This document shows positions 35,301 through 47,089 of a DNA stretch of 64,000 bases, piece after piece. The DNA is from Apus apus (taxonomy: Eukaryota > Chordata > Aves > Apodiformes > Apodidae), in NCBI RefSeq assembly GCF_020740795.1, contig NC_067291.1, forward strand, positions 11,722,780 through 11,786,779. The letters run 5' to 3'. The notes below the pieces were generated by a model, which saw only the letters and a list, made by a program, of their open reading frames with translations, searched no databases and was not told the origin of the DNA. The number at the start of each line of letters is the position of its first letter. Position 1 is the first letter of the stretch. A program made the translations under genes and the position numbers.

Positions 35301-37981
35301 CCATTCTGTCCAATACTGGGAAATCCAGCCTGACCCTTCGAGTCTGTACAAGAGCTGGCATAGCTGGTAATAGTTCTGCTATCCGGAGTTAAAATTGTAA
35401 ATTCTGTCCTTTTACTATCTCCAGGTGCAGCAATGGTCAAACCATTTCTTAGATCTTTATCCCTATTATTTCTATTCATTGGCATATGGAGTCTGGGGTT
35501 CGGATTCGCACTGTGACGATTTCGGCTGCGCAAAGAGCTGAACACCATATTGCAGCCCTCAATTGTGCATTTGTGCTTTATCTTCAGATGAACGGCATTG
35601 TAATGTATTTTCAAAGTACCTTTGTCATAAAATGTCTTTTCACACGCAGTGCAGAAAACACGCCCTTTCCTTGGCCCAGCGCCATTTTTTTCAACAGATT
35701 TCATTTTGTTTTCTGGAGATAGTGCTGTCATTTCAAGCTTTGCTGCTGGATTATGTGAACTGGAATCACTTAAAAGGGCATCATCTTCTGTTTTAGTGGT
35801 GACATCTGGACCATTTATGCTCCGCTCATTTTCAACTTGAAATGGTGCAGAACTAGAAGTTAAGAAGCTGCTTTCAGAAAACGGTATCTGAACATCTTGT
35901 TTAGTTTCATTGCTATGGTCCTGCTCAATCAAATGTCTTTCTGGTGGTGAACCTATCAAAGGTGGAGGCACTGGACTGAAAAACTGAAATGGCAGCATGA
36001 AAGCCATGTTATTTACAATATTCTCAAAGGGATGAATGGTAGTGGGACTCATTTTGTCCAAGGAAGTAGAAAAATTAGGACTGTGTTGATTGCAGCTCTC
36101 AATGAATGCCCTAATATCCAAATTGGCAGTTGGTGGTGGTATTATAATTGATTGCCCTTCTTTCTCTTGAATTGCCATTAACTCTACAATGGACTTAGTT
36201 TCTCCAAAACGAAGAAACTGCTGCAAAGTAGCCAGTTCTTCCTCAGTGGTCATTATGCTCCAGTGATCCAGCACTTTTCCTGAAGCATCCTAAAGCCAAA
36301 AAAATTAAATGAGTCAGACATTGGTTAAGATGAAGAAAAAACCCTCCTCAATTTCTCATTCTTTCAGGGACTAAAATAGATTTTCTAGAGAAATGACAAA
36401 AACCTTCTTTTAATGAGAGATTAATGCCAATTCTGTAATAATTACTTCCAAATTTTACTACATTGGTGATATTATTTCTTTCTGAACTGACTGTAATACT
36501 TGCCAAGAAATGATTCTTTTTTCCACAAAAATTAAGACATGTTATTTGAACAACAGTTAGTATCATGTACGTATAGACAGCAGAGAGGGAGCAATCAGAC
36601 CGAGATTTAGCTCCTCATTTAAGTCAAGTATTCTTTCATTGCAAGTTTAATAATCTTCCAAGCAACTAAGATCAGAGAACAAATGAACCTGTATTGATCT
36701 ATTGCCAATGTTCACAGAGCACAGCTGTAATTACGCTAGAGTGTTGGAGTTCTTTCAAACTGTAGCTATGCCTAACTTTTCCCAATAACTACAATAAATA
36801 TTTTATCACAGAACATGTATTTGATGGCCTACCGAGATTTTTCACAGTGCATGTAAGAGTTTCTAAGATGATGAAGAATGTAACATTATAAATTTTTCAT
36901 GTGGTAGAGGCTCAAGGTAATTGATTCCATATTTTTAATCCTAACACTAAAAAGCAAGATTATCAAGACCATTAAATATTGATTCATGTCATAATGTAAG
37001 ATCATAATGTTACTTTACATAAAAGGTAACTTCCAAAGTAGCAAGGACTAACACCACTGTAAGCACACAGGGCCAAATTAATTCTTGATATAGCTCCAGT
37101 AAGGTCAGTAGCACTACACCAGAGATGAATATTGTCCCTGGTGCTTAAAATGATGGCAAGTTTATTTGTTAATGTATCATTCTGCTATATAAAAGTAAAC
37201 TTACTGTTTAAATAGTAGAGCAAATTCTGAAGTAATTTTTTCCTCTTATCTTGGCTTACCATCATTGACTGGTTTGAACCAAGTAGGAAGATTTCAGTTA
37301 AGCCTGACTAAAAAGAGAGTAATGACCCAAAAATCACCCTTTCTTTTTTGGCACTAAGCTTGTACAAGTCTATAGTGCCTTTCAGATATACACTTAATGC
37401 ATTGTGAACCAATAATAATATTAAGTTAAAAAACATTATGAAATACTACTTAGCTATCATATTTTAAAAGCCCGTTTACATACCTGCAGCACGTATCCAC
37501 GTATATAATCCTGCAGTGTCCAATCCAGGGCATGGAGAATCTGTATCACCTCTTCCTGCTTCAGAACACTGAAAAGCCGATCTAGCAGAATTTTAAGGCG
37601 CACAGGAATGGCTTGGGTTCCATACAGCATGAGGCTGCTGATATCAAAGACAACATTGGATTGAACTATTTCTACCTGGCTTGATGGGTAGAGGTTGGGA
37701 ATCCTTAATTTGCTCAGGGCTGCAAAGAAAATGACAAAATGTAAATAAACTTGAGTCACACGAGATAGATAAAATTGAATGTAACTAATACTGGGGTGAG
37801 GGAGGGGTGACACCAAAAGCATGCTACAGAAAGGAGGATCCTGAAAGGTTTTACATAGATTGTAAGAACAAATATTACCATGTGCTACCCATCCATGTCG
37901 GCACTGATCACATTGTCGCTGATTTATTTTCCCAGGTTTGAAACACTGACAACTACAGCTCACCAGAGTGCATCGGATAGC
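31621..37981 (-). CDS. BNC1: Basonuclin 1, spliced coding region (exons 2-5; exon 1 not found)
   Basis: Joining 37879-37981, 37484-37719, 34368-36289 and 31621-32302 on the minus strand gives one open frame of 980 residues plus stop. It is recognisable along its whole length as basonuclin 1. Assignment to BNC1 rather than its paralogue BNC2 rests on [31 protein letters not shown] and the C-terminus [14 protein letters not shown], where BNC2 differs. Basonuclins are nuclear zinc-finger proteins with three separated pairs of C2H2 fingers. BNC1 is known from basal keratinocytes and germ cells, where it regulates rDNA and Pol II genes. All introns are GT-AG and the phases agree, and no frameshift or premature stop is present, so the gene appears functional. 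Only the very short mammalian-type first coding exon is missing from view. Confidence 0.95.
32303..34367 (-). other. BNC1: BNC1 intron 4
   Basis: A 2065-bp intron with donor AG|GTAAGA at its right end and acceptor TTCTTCTAG at its left. It splits an Arg codon (phase 2). A 126-codon open frame on the opposite strand (33272-33652) has no recognised domain and is treated as chance. A T-rich tract lies at 33160-33187. Confidence 0.9.
34368..36289 (-). CDS. BNC1: BNC1 coding exon 4 (large): first and most of second zinc-finger pair, NLS
   Basis: The acceptor CTTTAG is followed by GATGCTTCAGGA ([10 protein letters not shown]). The exon holds 640 codons plus two bases. Counting its Asp as residue 1, finger pair 1 spans about 213-259 ([17 protein letters not shown], then [19 protein letters not shown]), at genomic 35513-35653. 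The lysine-rich nuclear localisation motif [13 protein letters not shown] is at about 387-399. Finger pair 2 starts at 596 ([17 protein letters not shown]) and its second finger is cut by the exon end at RSRD|R, as in other basonuclins. The linkers are rich in Ser, Pro, Glu and Asp. The 222-codon frame at 34587-35255 on the other strand is an antisense shadow. Confidence 0.97.
36290..37483 (-). other. BNC1: BNC1 intron 3
   Basis: A 1194-bp phase-0 intron, donor CAG|GTATGT and acceptor CTTTAG. AT-rich; no internal gene or repeat recognised. Confidence 0.92.
37484..37719 (-). CDS. BNC1: BNC1 coding exon 3: conserved N-terminal domain
   Basis: The exon has 236 bp: two bases completing an Ala codon and 78 codons from [10 protein letters not shown] to RGYVLQ. 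This is the strongly conserved basonuclin N-terminal region, containing [19 protein letters not shown] and [17 protein letters not shown]. No zinc finger is present here. Acceptor TTTCTTTGCAG and donor CAG|GTATGT are both strong. Confidence 0.96.
37720..37878 (-). other. BNC1: BNC1 intron 2, short and open in frame
   Basis: A 159-bp phase-1 intron with donor G|GTAATA and acceptor TTTCTTTGCAG. Its length is divisible by three and it has no stop codon in the BNC1 frame. A transcript that retains it would therefore remain open and insert 53 residues, rich in hydrophobic and aromatic amino acids, between HGWVAH and LSKLRI. Human BNC1 protein joins those segments directly, so removal is the normal state. 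Confidence 0.9.
37879..37981 (-). CDS. BNC1: BNC1 coding exon 2: Cys-rich N-terminus
   Basis: The exon has 103 bp: 34 codons ([20 protein letters not shown], then [14 protein letters not shown]) plus the first base of an Ala codon. The Cys/His pattern (C-x5-C-x-C...C-x2-C...H) matches the start of basonuclins. It follows an acceptor TTGATTTCCAG in phase 0. The frame stays open upstream into the preceding intron to an ATG at 38069-38071, giving a possible 30-residue alternative N-terminus if the upstream sequence is transcribed unspliced. Confidence 0.95.
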
Positions 37982-38385
37982 CTGGAAATCAATAGACAGG
38001 ATGACAGGTAATACATAAGCACCGCCTAGAGTATGCAGGTTACACATATACAATACACCCGTAAAATCCATATGAAGACAGAGTTAACATTCCAGCACAT
38101 AACCATCAATATGCAGTACAAGTGATCCAGGTAAAATCTGAGTTATGCAAGACTACTGCTGCTTCAGAGAAAATCAGTCACTAGCTAGAACACCACAATA
38201 TTATGGAAGCAAATTATTTGATTACATTCATAGCCTAAATAAATCCACACAAGTGTTGCTGAAACACCTTCACAACAGCAATAAAATGGTCTTGTGCATT
38301 CACCTAAGCTATGATCTTCATGTAAGAGCACTTTTTTTTAGGGAGGTTTTTGAAAACAGATGAAATACAGGTGGAAGTCTCATTC

Positions 38386-38559
38386 TCTTGAAGTTTTGCT
38401 GTACTCCATACCGCAGCGTAGGAAGTTCTAATGAGCAATGTGTTAACTCTGCAGAGGTGCCAGCCCAGAATGTATGGATCCTCTCAAAGTTACAGGAGTT
38501 CACGACTGCTTCACAGTAACAAAGCTCACCAAATAATACTCCCACTCCTTAAAGACTAC
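38386..38559 (-). repeat. Diverged repeat, copy A
   Basis: This segment aligns end to end with copy B at 40184-40363 in the same orientation. Shared blocks include GGAAGTTC.AATGAGCAAT, GTTAACTCTGCAGAG.TGCC, ATGGATCCTCTCAAAG and CAAAGCTCACCAAATA. Read on the minus strand it is open as ...FERIHTFWAGTS and ELTHCSLELPTLRYGVQQN. The element is not recognised. It may be an old transposon fragment or a local duplication. Confidence 0.75.
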
Positions 38560-40134
38560 AGTAGTCATAAGGGAAATGCTTGAAAGATAATAGGCAAAAT
38601 AGAGCACACCAACAGATGGCAATCAGTTGTACAGTTCATTTTGTGCATCACTTTACTCTCAAAAAGGCCATCTATATGTCAAACCAAATTAGTATTCACA
38701 TATTCCTAATCAAGAGGGTAACACAAACTTGCTTTCTGGAATGTATGCTTCTGTATGTTCCCCTCTGCTGCAGAAGGCAGACAGACAACTTTGAGGTTCT
38801 AGTTAAAGCTCCATAAGGACTGCTATAGAGCAAAGCATTTGTAGGATTCTGCATTGCTTAGATCTGATACTGAGATTAGTTCCTGCTTAAGCAGAATACT
38901 TATTAAGGGAGGTAAAGTAAAGGAATTAATGTGCAGAAAGTCTGCAATGGAATAAAAAAGTTAGACTATGCAATTGTAACATGTCTGCATTCTTCTGTTG
39001 TTAAAACAAAATGTTTTACATTTTGAAGTACAGAGAGACAAATATGAAATAAGGCAAGTTATGCCTACTGCTGGCTGCAACTGCTGTTCCTAGGGTCTTA
39101 TGCAAAATGGGGACTTCCACTACTTATTAATATTCATAGAAAAGCAAGACAAGACTTGAAGACAAAAGTAAACTCTCCAATGCAGGCATCCCCACATTAG
39201 CACTTTTGGAAAACATACAAAGAACCAAGTTTTTGGACAAGCAGGCTAAGAAGGATGCAGAAAATGTTTAAAATGAAAAGGAGAAAGGCAATTTCAGTGG
39301 GGTTTGCAATGGGCATTTCTTTAGCTTTGAAGACCTTGACTTACTCAGGGCAGAAGAGCACACTACTTAGTCTACTACAAACAAGTATTTGCAGGACATT
39401 GGGATGCCTAGTGCTTTACATGGATGGATTTGGACTGAGATTTTAAACTTCAGTAGCTGGCTTATCAAGGACTTATCTTACATGCACACCTCTAAACTGC
39501 AGTGACTTGATGCTAGGTTCATCTTTATTTGAAGGACTGGAACAAGTCGTAACAGGGCTATTGAAATCTCTGAATCTCTTTGTCTTTAATCTTTTTAAAG
39601 GAGCCACTGCAAAACGCTGAATTCTTGAGAAAACCTCTGTGCTACTCATAAAGTCATAAAATCCGCATCAATCCCCCATGCAGTTTGAATTGCTTCACTT
39701 TAATGGAGGATATATTTTCACGTAGATGCTAAAATACTTTCATATAACAATAACAAGCCATAAATTTACTACAAAATGGTTGGGAAAAAAAGGTGTAGTT
39801 GGCTGATGATTCATTTCTATCACAAGATATCAAACAATAATACAGATCGAGTATTCTACCTCTTTACATACATAATATTCTGTGACTTGCAGAGTCTGCA
39901 CCACTTCCCTAGATGACCTTGCTAGGATTGGTAAGCTACAGTGCATCCATACATCTTCTGCAGTTCCTCCAGACAAAATTACAAAAGAGTACCTCCTTTT
40001 TCTGCAAGAACCAACAGAAATATGCACAACGAAAAAAAAGCTGTCATGACAATAACTTAATTGAGATTTCAAAGTTTTTTTAATTCCTGTTCCTTTGGAC
40101 ATGTTCCACAAACCACTGACCTTTAAAAATATTT

Positions 40135-40398
40135 TTTCTTCTTAATTTGTGTACTTAGACAAGAAAGAGATACTGCAGTAAATTCTGCAAGTTTTGTTGC
40201 ACTCCAAACTGCAATGTAGGAAGTTCCAATGAGCAATTTGTTAACTCTGCAGAGATGCCAGCCAGCAGCATCCACAAAGAATATATGGATCCTCTCAAAG
40301 ATACATAAGCTAACACTTCTCAGCAACAAAGCTCACCAAATAGTCCTGAGCCTTTAAAACTACTTCTTTCTTCTTAATTTGTGTACATAGACAAGAAA
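40135..40398. repeat. 32-bp direct repeats flanking copy B
   Basis: The 32 bases at 40135-40166 (core CTTAATTTGTGTACTTAGAC) recur at 40367-40398 with one mismatch (TACTTAG versus TACATAG), 232 bp apart. A weaker CCTTTAAAA match precedes both. This looks like a partial tandem duplication whose unit includes copy B. As target-site duplications they would be unusually long. Confidence 0.8.
40184..40363 (-). repeat. Diverged repeat, copy B
   Basis: Partner of copy A (38386-38559), about 1.8 kb away and in direct orientation. It contains a short insertion relative to A (around 40263-40276) and an in-frame stop near its minus-strand start. In the shared frame it reads ELTNCSLELPTLQFGVQQN. Confidence 0.75.
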
Positions 40399-43300
40399 CA
40401 AAATTTTTCATTTCACAGCTCTGTGTAAGATCTTCCTTCTATATACTACATGCATTTGTTTTATCTTCCTATATATCTGTAGCAGACTGCACATGCAAAA
40501 ACCAGAAAACCTGAAAGGAGGACATTTTGTTTTATGTAGACAGAAGCGGTTATTAGAAATGGAGTAGAGTTCCCCTTTTATTCTAAATATGGAATTTATC
40601 TCCTCTCAAGTCAGTACCTTAGTGCTTCTGGACACCAGTCTTAGATGAAGTTAGAACAGGAATCTGTCGCTGATGTAAAAAATTACTTTTAAGAATCCCT
40701 CAGAAAAAAGTGTGATTTTCAGGTAGGTGGCATCTCCCTTCAGTTTTACTCTTCTAACAACATTTGCCTTAACATAGTCACAGAGAATATATAATATGGT
40801 AAAATTAACGTTTAAAATAATCAGTGATTCACAATTTTAAATGTTCATTCATTATTAAACTTAAAAAGACACTTGTAAAAGATGCACTTTGATTATCTTC
40901 CAAATCAACTTGTATCAGAGTTTAATGAAGAGAAGCTTTGCAAAACTTCATGAGATTAATATGCTTGTCTTTTGCCTGTTAATCCTACTTTCCTTAATAT
41001 GCCTATTCTAAGGTACTGTAATTATATCAAGTCTTTGAATGAGCTTTATTTTCCCAACAAGTGGAATGTACACATAATTTCATTCTGCAGAACAAAGGAA
41101 TAACTTTCTATATTGCATACACGTAAAGCTTCAAAATCATAATTAAAGGATTGGAAATGCAGATGGAAATTACAGTGGAAATTTTTTTAAGTGCAATCCT
41201 TTCATTGAAGCCTATTATTTAGTTTCATCTTCCAGAAACATATGACAGATGTTTTAAAAAAATAAATCTTATGCTATCATCAAGGATCTTGTTATTGTTT
41301 TCCAGTCACTCTCTCCCGCACAAATGGATCTTTCCAAATCCATTATCAGCATCACTTTCTTCTTCTGTGGTTTTACCAGCATGACTGTGGGAATCTGAAC
41401 ATTGGATTTTTAATACAAGTGATTCCTCATTACAAGAGAGACAGATTAACTATTCAACTGGCCACTGAAAACCATCCAGCTACTAATAACTGAAAAGGAA
41501 AGCTTAACATCTGTTGTCTGCAAGTCACAACTGCTGACATCTTTTTTGCTAGATATTGATGTGGCTTTGATTATGCTTCAAAAGTTACTGAATGTTTCTT
41601 TGCAACCCACTTGTAGCCTTCACAGCTAAAGGAACACATACTAATTCGACAAGTTCATTCTGATTCTGGGTGTATATAATCACACTTCATTTCAGAAAGC
41701 AAGTTTGAGATAGTATGTGTTCTCCTGAAGCCTTTTGGGACCTATGCTCACTTGCCCCATACTAACAGCAGGTTTAAAAAAGTGCAGCAAGAGAAGGGTA
41801 GTATAACCATATCAAATCTCATTCAGCGTTAAGTGGATTCTGGTTTGACAGCACTTTGGCTTGGGAAATAAATTAAAAACTAAGTAAATATGGAAGACCC
41901 TGTCAGGACCGAGTTAGAGTTCTCTGCTCATTCTAGAAAGCTGGCCTGGTGCTCTGCTGGCTGTGAGAGCTGCAAGTGCAGACACCACTAAAATGGAGGT
42001 GGAAATCCTAGATTACCCTGGCAGTATTTAGCATCAGTAACGCACAGGTCAGCACCCTTACTTGTTTCTGACATCCAAGAAAAACTCTTGTCTTCTTTGC
42101 ACAAAGCTACCCCTCACTTTATTAACTACTTTTTTTTTTTTTTTTAAGCTACTGCCACTGCATGAAGAGCATGAGTGCTTCACTGCTTGGTTGATTACCG
42201 ACAAAATGGTGTAATTGACACCATGTTACAGGAACATCTTTTGCAAACAGGGATTAGAAAATCCTATCAGTTTAAAATGCAAGTTTGAAGAAGCAATAGG
42301 AGTTACAGGAAAGAAATGTGTGAGAGAAACTTTCACGAGGTGAGATATAACCTATACTGCCCTATACTGAGGGCTTCTAGCAACAAGCTGTATCTCCCAT
42401 GGCCATCTCATCTTGATTACCCAGTAACCCTTCAAGAAATGTGTTCCAGTGAGAATCTATAGGAAAGATAAAGGAAAGAATTGGGATGTGTCCCACTTCT
42501 GCAGAATAGGCTTGCAGTGGCTCCACAGTAAGAACACTTGCAGGGGAAGAGGCAAGATTTATAATGGAGGAAGAAGATCAGCTGGTCAAGTGTTAGGGTA
42601 TTTTTTCTTTTTGCCTGCCAGACAGCTAAAACTTGATAAGCTTTTTACTTCCTAGAGTACAGGTAACAGTTTTCTCACATATTAAGAATAATCTGTAGAA
42701 ATTAAGCTCTCAGTATGGTTTGAAGAAATAAAATTAAACATGGGCCATATGCCTGGTTATTAGGAAATTTTTTCTTTCTTGCACCTTGTAAAAGATTTGC
42801 AAGAGAAGTAAAGGGATGGGTACATTTACCATCCTTAACTTGTAAGTACAGTTCATAGCTAAATTAAAGGCCAGATCCAAATCTGTGTGCATCTTCCAGT
42901 AAAGAAAAAGTGCAAAGTTGCCTTCCCGTCCAATTAATTTTCTTTCCTGTTTTTACCAATATCCACTGGGTTTCTTGCCATTTCAAAGATTAAACAAGCC
43001 TTCCTTTTTCATCACCAAGTTACATTTGATTACTTCTGCATTTGAATCCTTTGAACAACCACTGAAAGCAGGGACAAATTTTTAAAAAAACAACTTATCT
43101 TAAGCATCTCTGTCAATGCCATACTTTCTCACATCATACAATAAGCAAAGCTTTTGCTTTGTCCAATTTTTGTCAGGCAACTTTTGCCACTTCCCCTAGG
43201 GACACAGGGGGAACTTTATACTGATAAATAATACCATTTGTCAGTTTTGTCATGATTTAAAACAAGTGCTCATCTTACATTTTGTTCACCTTACTTTCAC

Positions 43301-45480
43301 TGAATCACATCCCTGCTATGCCTATCTGTATCACACAAAATATTTGGGATCTTTTCAGCAATCCCACATCTATTTGTATTCACCCTGTCCACTCCATAGT
43401 ACACATTTAACCCTTGTGTGTTCTTCCTAAATACAAACTTCAGGTTTTGATACTCTGTTGATCTCCCTGCAGTTTATTGGAAATAAAATATATGCCAAGT
43501 ACATTTCCAATCCTAATGATTATAAGTACTTAAGACACAGCCCAACAATTAAGCCTGAGCTGCATGTTCATATTATGTCTGTTAGAGTTTACGCTAAGCA
43601 TCTTACATTTCTATTGTTCCTTGAAAGTTTCAATATATTTCAAGTTTAGAAAGGCTATGAATCCCAATCTGCCTGCAGAGAAGACTCAGAGGGCCCCTGC
43701 AGCAGCTTCAGGGAAAGGCTTGGGGCCATTTTCTTCTTCCTGACATGCTCATTTCAAAGAGGAAATGGGATGCCTGGAGGACGGACAGAATATGGAAACC
43801 CTTCACTGCTTGTATGTGGAGCTGGGAGGGAACTGGGCAACGGGAGAAACTTGCCAAGCAATAGTGCACTGAAATGCACTTACATGTGTGCAGGCCTGAT
43901 GGCAAAGCCAATCTGAGAGCTGCTCTGCACAAAGTAGACTTGACCCATGCTACAACTTGCACATGTTCAGCTCAGGTTTGATGGATTTTTCTTCTGCCAC
44001 GTGTTCAAGGTTCTCAGTTATGGATGAGTAATTTACCAGTACACATCCAGTGCCTGCCCTTAACAACCTTAGCCCTTGAAACAAAGGCATTTCCATTCAT
44101 GTACATTTATACCTGCTCAAGTACATTTGGCTGTTCCAAGTTCTGCTGTTTCTATACTAAATTTTAAAAATATTAAGACTAAAATAAATAATTACATAAA
44201 GTTATTGAAACAAGGAAAAGGGCCTTATAAAACTTCAAATTACCTTGGACTGAATGCTGCACACAATATTTCCACAATCTTATCTCACAAAAATGCTTCT
44301 TACAAAGTAACAGCTACTGTTAATACAGTTATTTAATAAACATAATAAGTAACAACAAACATCTTTCATGAAAAGCAAACAAGCCTTACAGTGTGTTGTG
44401 TCCAGAAAACAGTCTGGTATCTTCTGTATTTTGAGCTTTTAATTAAGTAGAGAAAAGTTGCACATGGATGTGACAGAGTAAACAGCACTTGCCAAACAGC
44501 CTTCTCCATTAACAGACACATTTAAAAGGCCAGCCCTAGATGATTCATTTGACTAACTGCTTATTACTAACATAATTTAGCAAAATTCTTGTCTCTCCTT
44601 AAAAGTCCAACTAGGAGAGAGATGGGAAAGATGGAGATGGGCCACAACTTCTTGCCTCTTACAGTGCTACTGAACACGAAGTTCCCCTGACAACTCAGTT
44701 CCTAAATCCTCAGGATGGATCCTCAACAACTGGGCTGATTTTCCATACAAACCAATCACGTATGCTCCTACCAAGCTCAAAAGGTCCAAGAAACTTTGAA
44801 AAACCTGGACAAAATGCTTTTGTTTCAGAGGCCAAACAAACGTTTAGGAGTTAACACCTATTCTGCAGAAAATCTTGGTTCATGCTGATACCACTCAACT
44901 CCCACTTATCCCTTCTCTGTAGGGAAATCATTTTATGATTTTTACTCCTAAAAGAACACAAAGGCCACAAATTGACTACATTTTCTCCATAAGACCACAG
45001 AATACATCCCATTAATTATCTGGGTCCTTATGTATATATTCATATTGTTTATTTGGGGTCAGATACCAAAACCTGACCTGCTCTTAAACAGTCACAGCCT
45101 GAGAACACACGTAAACAGAGTATTTACAACACAGATCCTGCAAAAGTTGTAATACCGATTGCTGTCTCCCTCAGTGGGGCTGAACAAAGCCAATTTTGGA
45201 CTAAAATTTGACCAAATCTCTCTCTTGAGGGTGCATTTGAGCACCTTGAGCTAAAAATACTTAATTATCCTTGTAATAATTTACTAAAACATCCTCAAAA
45301 ACAAGCAAAAAGTGAGGGAGGCAAAGTGTAAAAGCTCAGTAAGATAGAACTGAAATGAGGCAATACCTTGACATGATGGCACCACCCCTCAAACCAACCA
45401 TGCTCGTGCGTTTAAAATACAGCTTTTATGGGTACTGAATTACGGGCCACAAGTCCACACATTGCCACTGTGTTAAGAAG

Positions 45481-45660
45481 CTTTTGTAACTGAGAGCAGT
45501 CCTGAGAGCAAGAAGCTGAGGTAAGAGACTAAACTAAACACAGACTCACAATCCTGCAGCCAATTCAGGTCCAGTGGCAGCGCCTGCAGCTAACGGAGAG
45601 GAGCTCGGGGCAGTGTCGGGCAACGCAGCCAGGTGAGGGAGCAGAAGGGAGCCTTTTCTG
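45481..45660. other. Modest GC/CpG-richer patch upstream of BNC1
   Basis: Positions 45575-45640 contain several CG dinucleotides within AT-rich surroundings, and the plus strand shows two donor-like sites (GAG|GTAAGA near 45520 and CCAG|GTGAGG near 45632). It is the most promoter-like spot between 38 and 49 kb. On the minus strand no ATG-containing frame ends in phase 0 at a donor, so it is not assigned as BNC1 exon 1. Confidence 0.25.
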
Positions 45661-47075
45661 AGAAAGGCAGCATGCTACAAGGCCAAACTTTAATCACAGC
45701 ATAACTTGTGGGATGAAAATCACTCCTCATGCATGTCACTTACCCTAAAGGGCCCCTTAGGGCAACTCTTGTTAATGGCACTGTCAAAATAATTATAAAG
45801 AGAAAAGAATGTGTGTATGTGTGTGTGTTCCTGTAAGCACACACGCTCAGACTGCTGCTCTTTAAACAAAAAGCCCTGGACAGAAAAGCTTAATTTTGCT
45901 GTTCTGCAACGGGCTTGTAGATACATTGGCTTATGCTGCAATTAATCTCGCTTGTTAAGAACAGGTGTATGCTGACAGACAGCTTGGTCAAACTCAGGAA
46001 TGTATTGAGGTCCTCTTTTACTGTTTGATTTGGAAAAGAAAACACAAAATAGAAATTGAGGAATGAAACATGTCACATTATCATTATCTTATAGTTGTTA
46101 TTTACTTTTGATTTTAAAACAGACTACAATGCTACAGCCCCCATGGCATACCTGCTCTAGCCTGCACAGGGCAGAAACATTTTGCTGAGTATTACACAGA
46201 ATCTATCACAAGATATTGAAGTAACTTCCCTTTTTAACAATTTTACAGGAAAAACTGTTCTTATTAGTGCATTTCACAAATGAGTAACAGATTGCTGTAT
46301 ACTGATGAGAAAAACTGTTCAGGCTTTAGGGGTAAAGATAAGTTACTGGATAGAAATGGTGTGAAATTTCTTATGATAAAGCACTAGATAATATTTAATC
46401 TAGCAAATTAATTGTGCACACACTATTTATCCATATTGACATGCTACGCATACCGTGTTAAATGCTGAAGCTACAGAACTATCCATGAACTAAAGTTTAA
46501 TTTAACTCCAAGCCTGACATTAGCAAGAAATAAGAGTTATAAACACCAATGAACAATTATTAAAGAAATGACAAATTAATATAAATCAACTGCAACCTCT
46601 TTAAAATATGTCTTAACCATTTACCTAGTTTATAAAACGTTACATGCGTGCAGTGTGGGTGAGTTAATATTTCAAAGATGATCCTAACTTTTTCAGCTCC
46701 TCACACCACTGCCTAAGTCTCAAAGTCAAAAAACACACCTCCTTGAATTTTTTTAATTTTCCTATTACAGAGCAAAGACATAAAAAAAAATTAAAAGCTC
46801 TCTGAAATGTTTAGCATTACACAATTTCATTTAATGCAATTTCATACATTTTAAACCCAAACAGTATTTGTACACATACACATGATACTATCTATGGTGC
46901 TACAGTTTTATGCAAGATTTTGCGCAATAGTGTAGCTCCATTGGTCATTTCACAATTTAAAAATCAGTAATATTAACTGGCTTTCAGACAGCAGCTACTT
47001 TGGAATAAAAAATTTCTCACTGAATTTCTCACTGATAATCAGCTATATTTGAAATCTGAAGTTAAAATTTGCCTT

Positions 47076-47089
47076 CCCCCCCCCCCCCC
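47076..47089. repeat. Poly-C run
   Basis: Fourteen consecutive C residues. Simple sequence, prone to length error in sequencing. Confidence 0.9.

Larger units (their letters stand above)
37982..45480 (-). other. BNC1 intron 1 or 5' flank, left part
   Basis: The sequence upstream of exon 2 is at least partly intron 1, because exon 2 starts at a splice acceptor. No exon with a start codon ending in phase 0 at a donor could be assigned. Two related repeat copies (38386-38559, 40184-40363) and a 32-bp direct repeat are listed separately. A poly-T run lies at 42130-42145. The remainder is AT-rich and featureless. Confidence 0.6.

Noticed and set aside
31621..37981. The zinc-finger gene as BNC2 instead of BNC1
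   Set aside because: Paralogue-diagnostic segments ([32 protein letters not shown]-terminal [11 protein letters not shown]) match BNC1 as I recall it, and the neighbour HDGFL3 fits the BNC1 locus.
45481..45660. CG-richer patch as BNC1 exon 1
   Set aside because: No minus-strand ATG frame reaches a donor in phase 0; the one ATG frame (ATG at 45671-45673) stops at a TAG near 45591.
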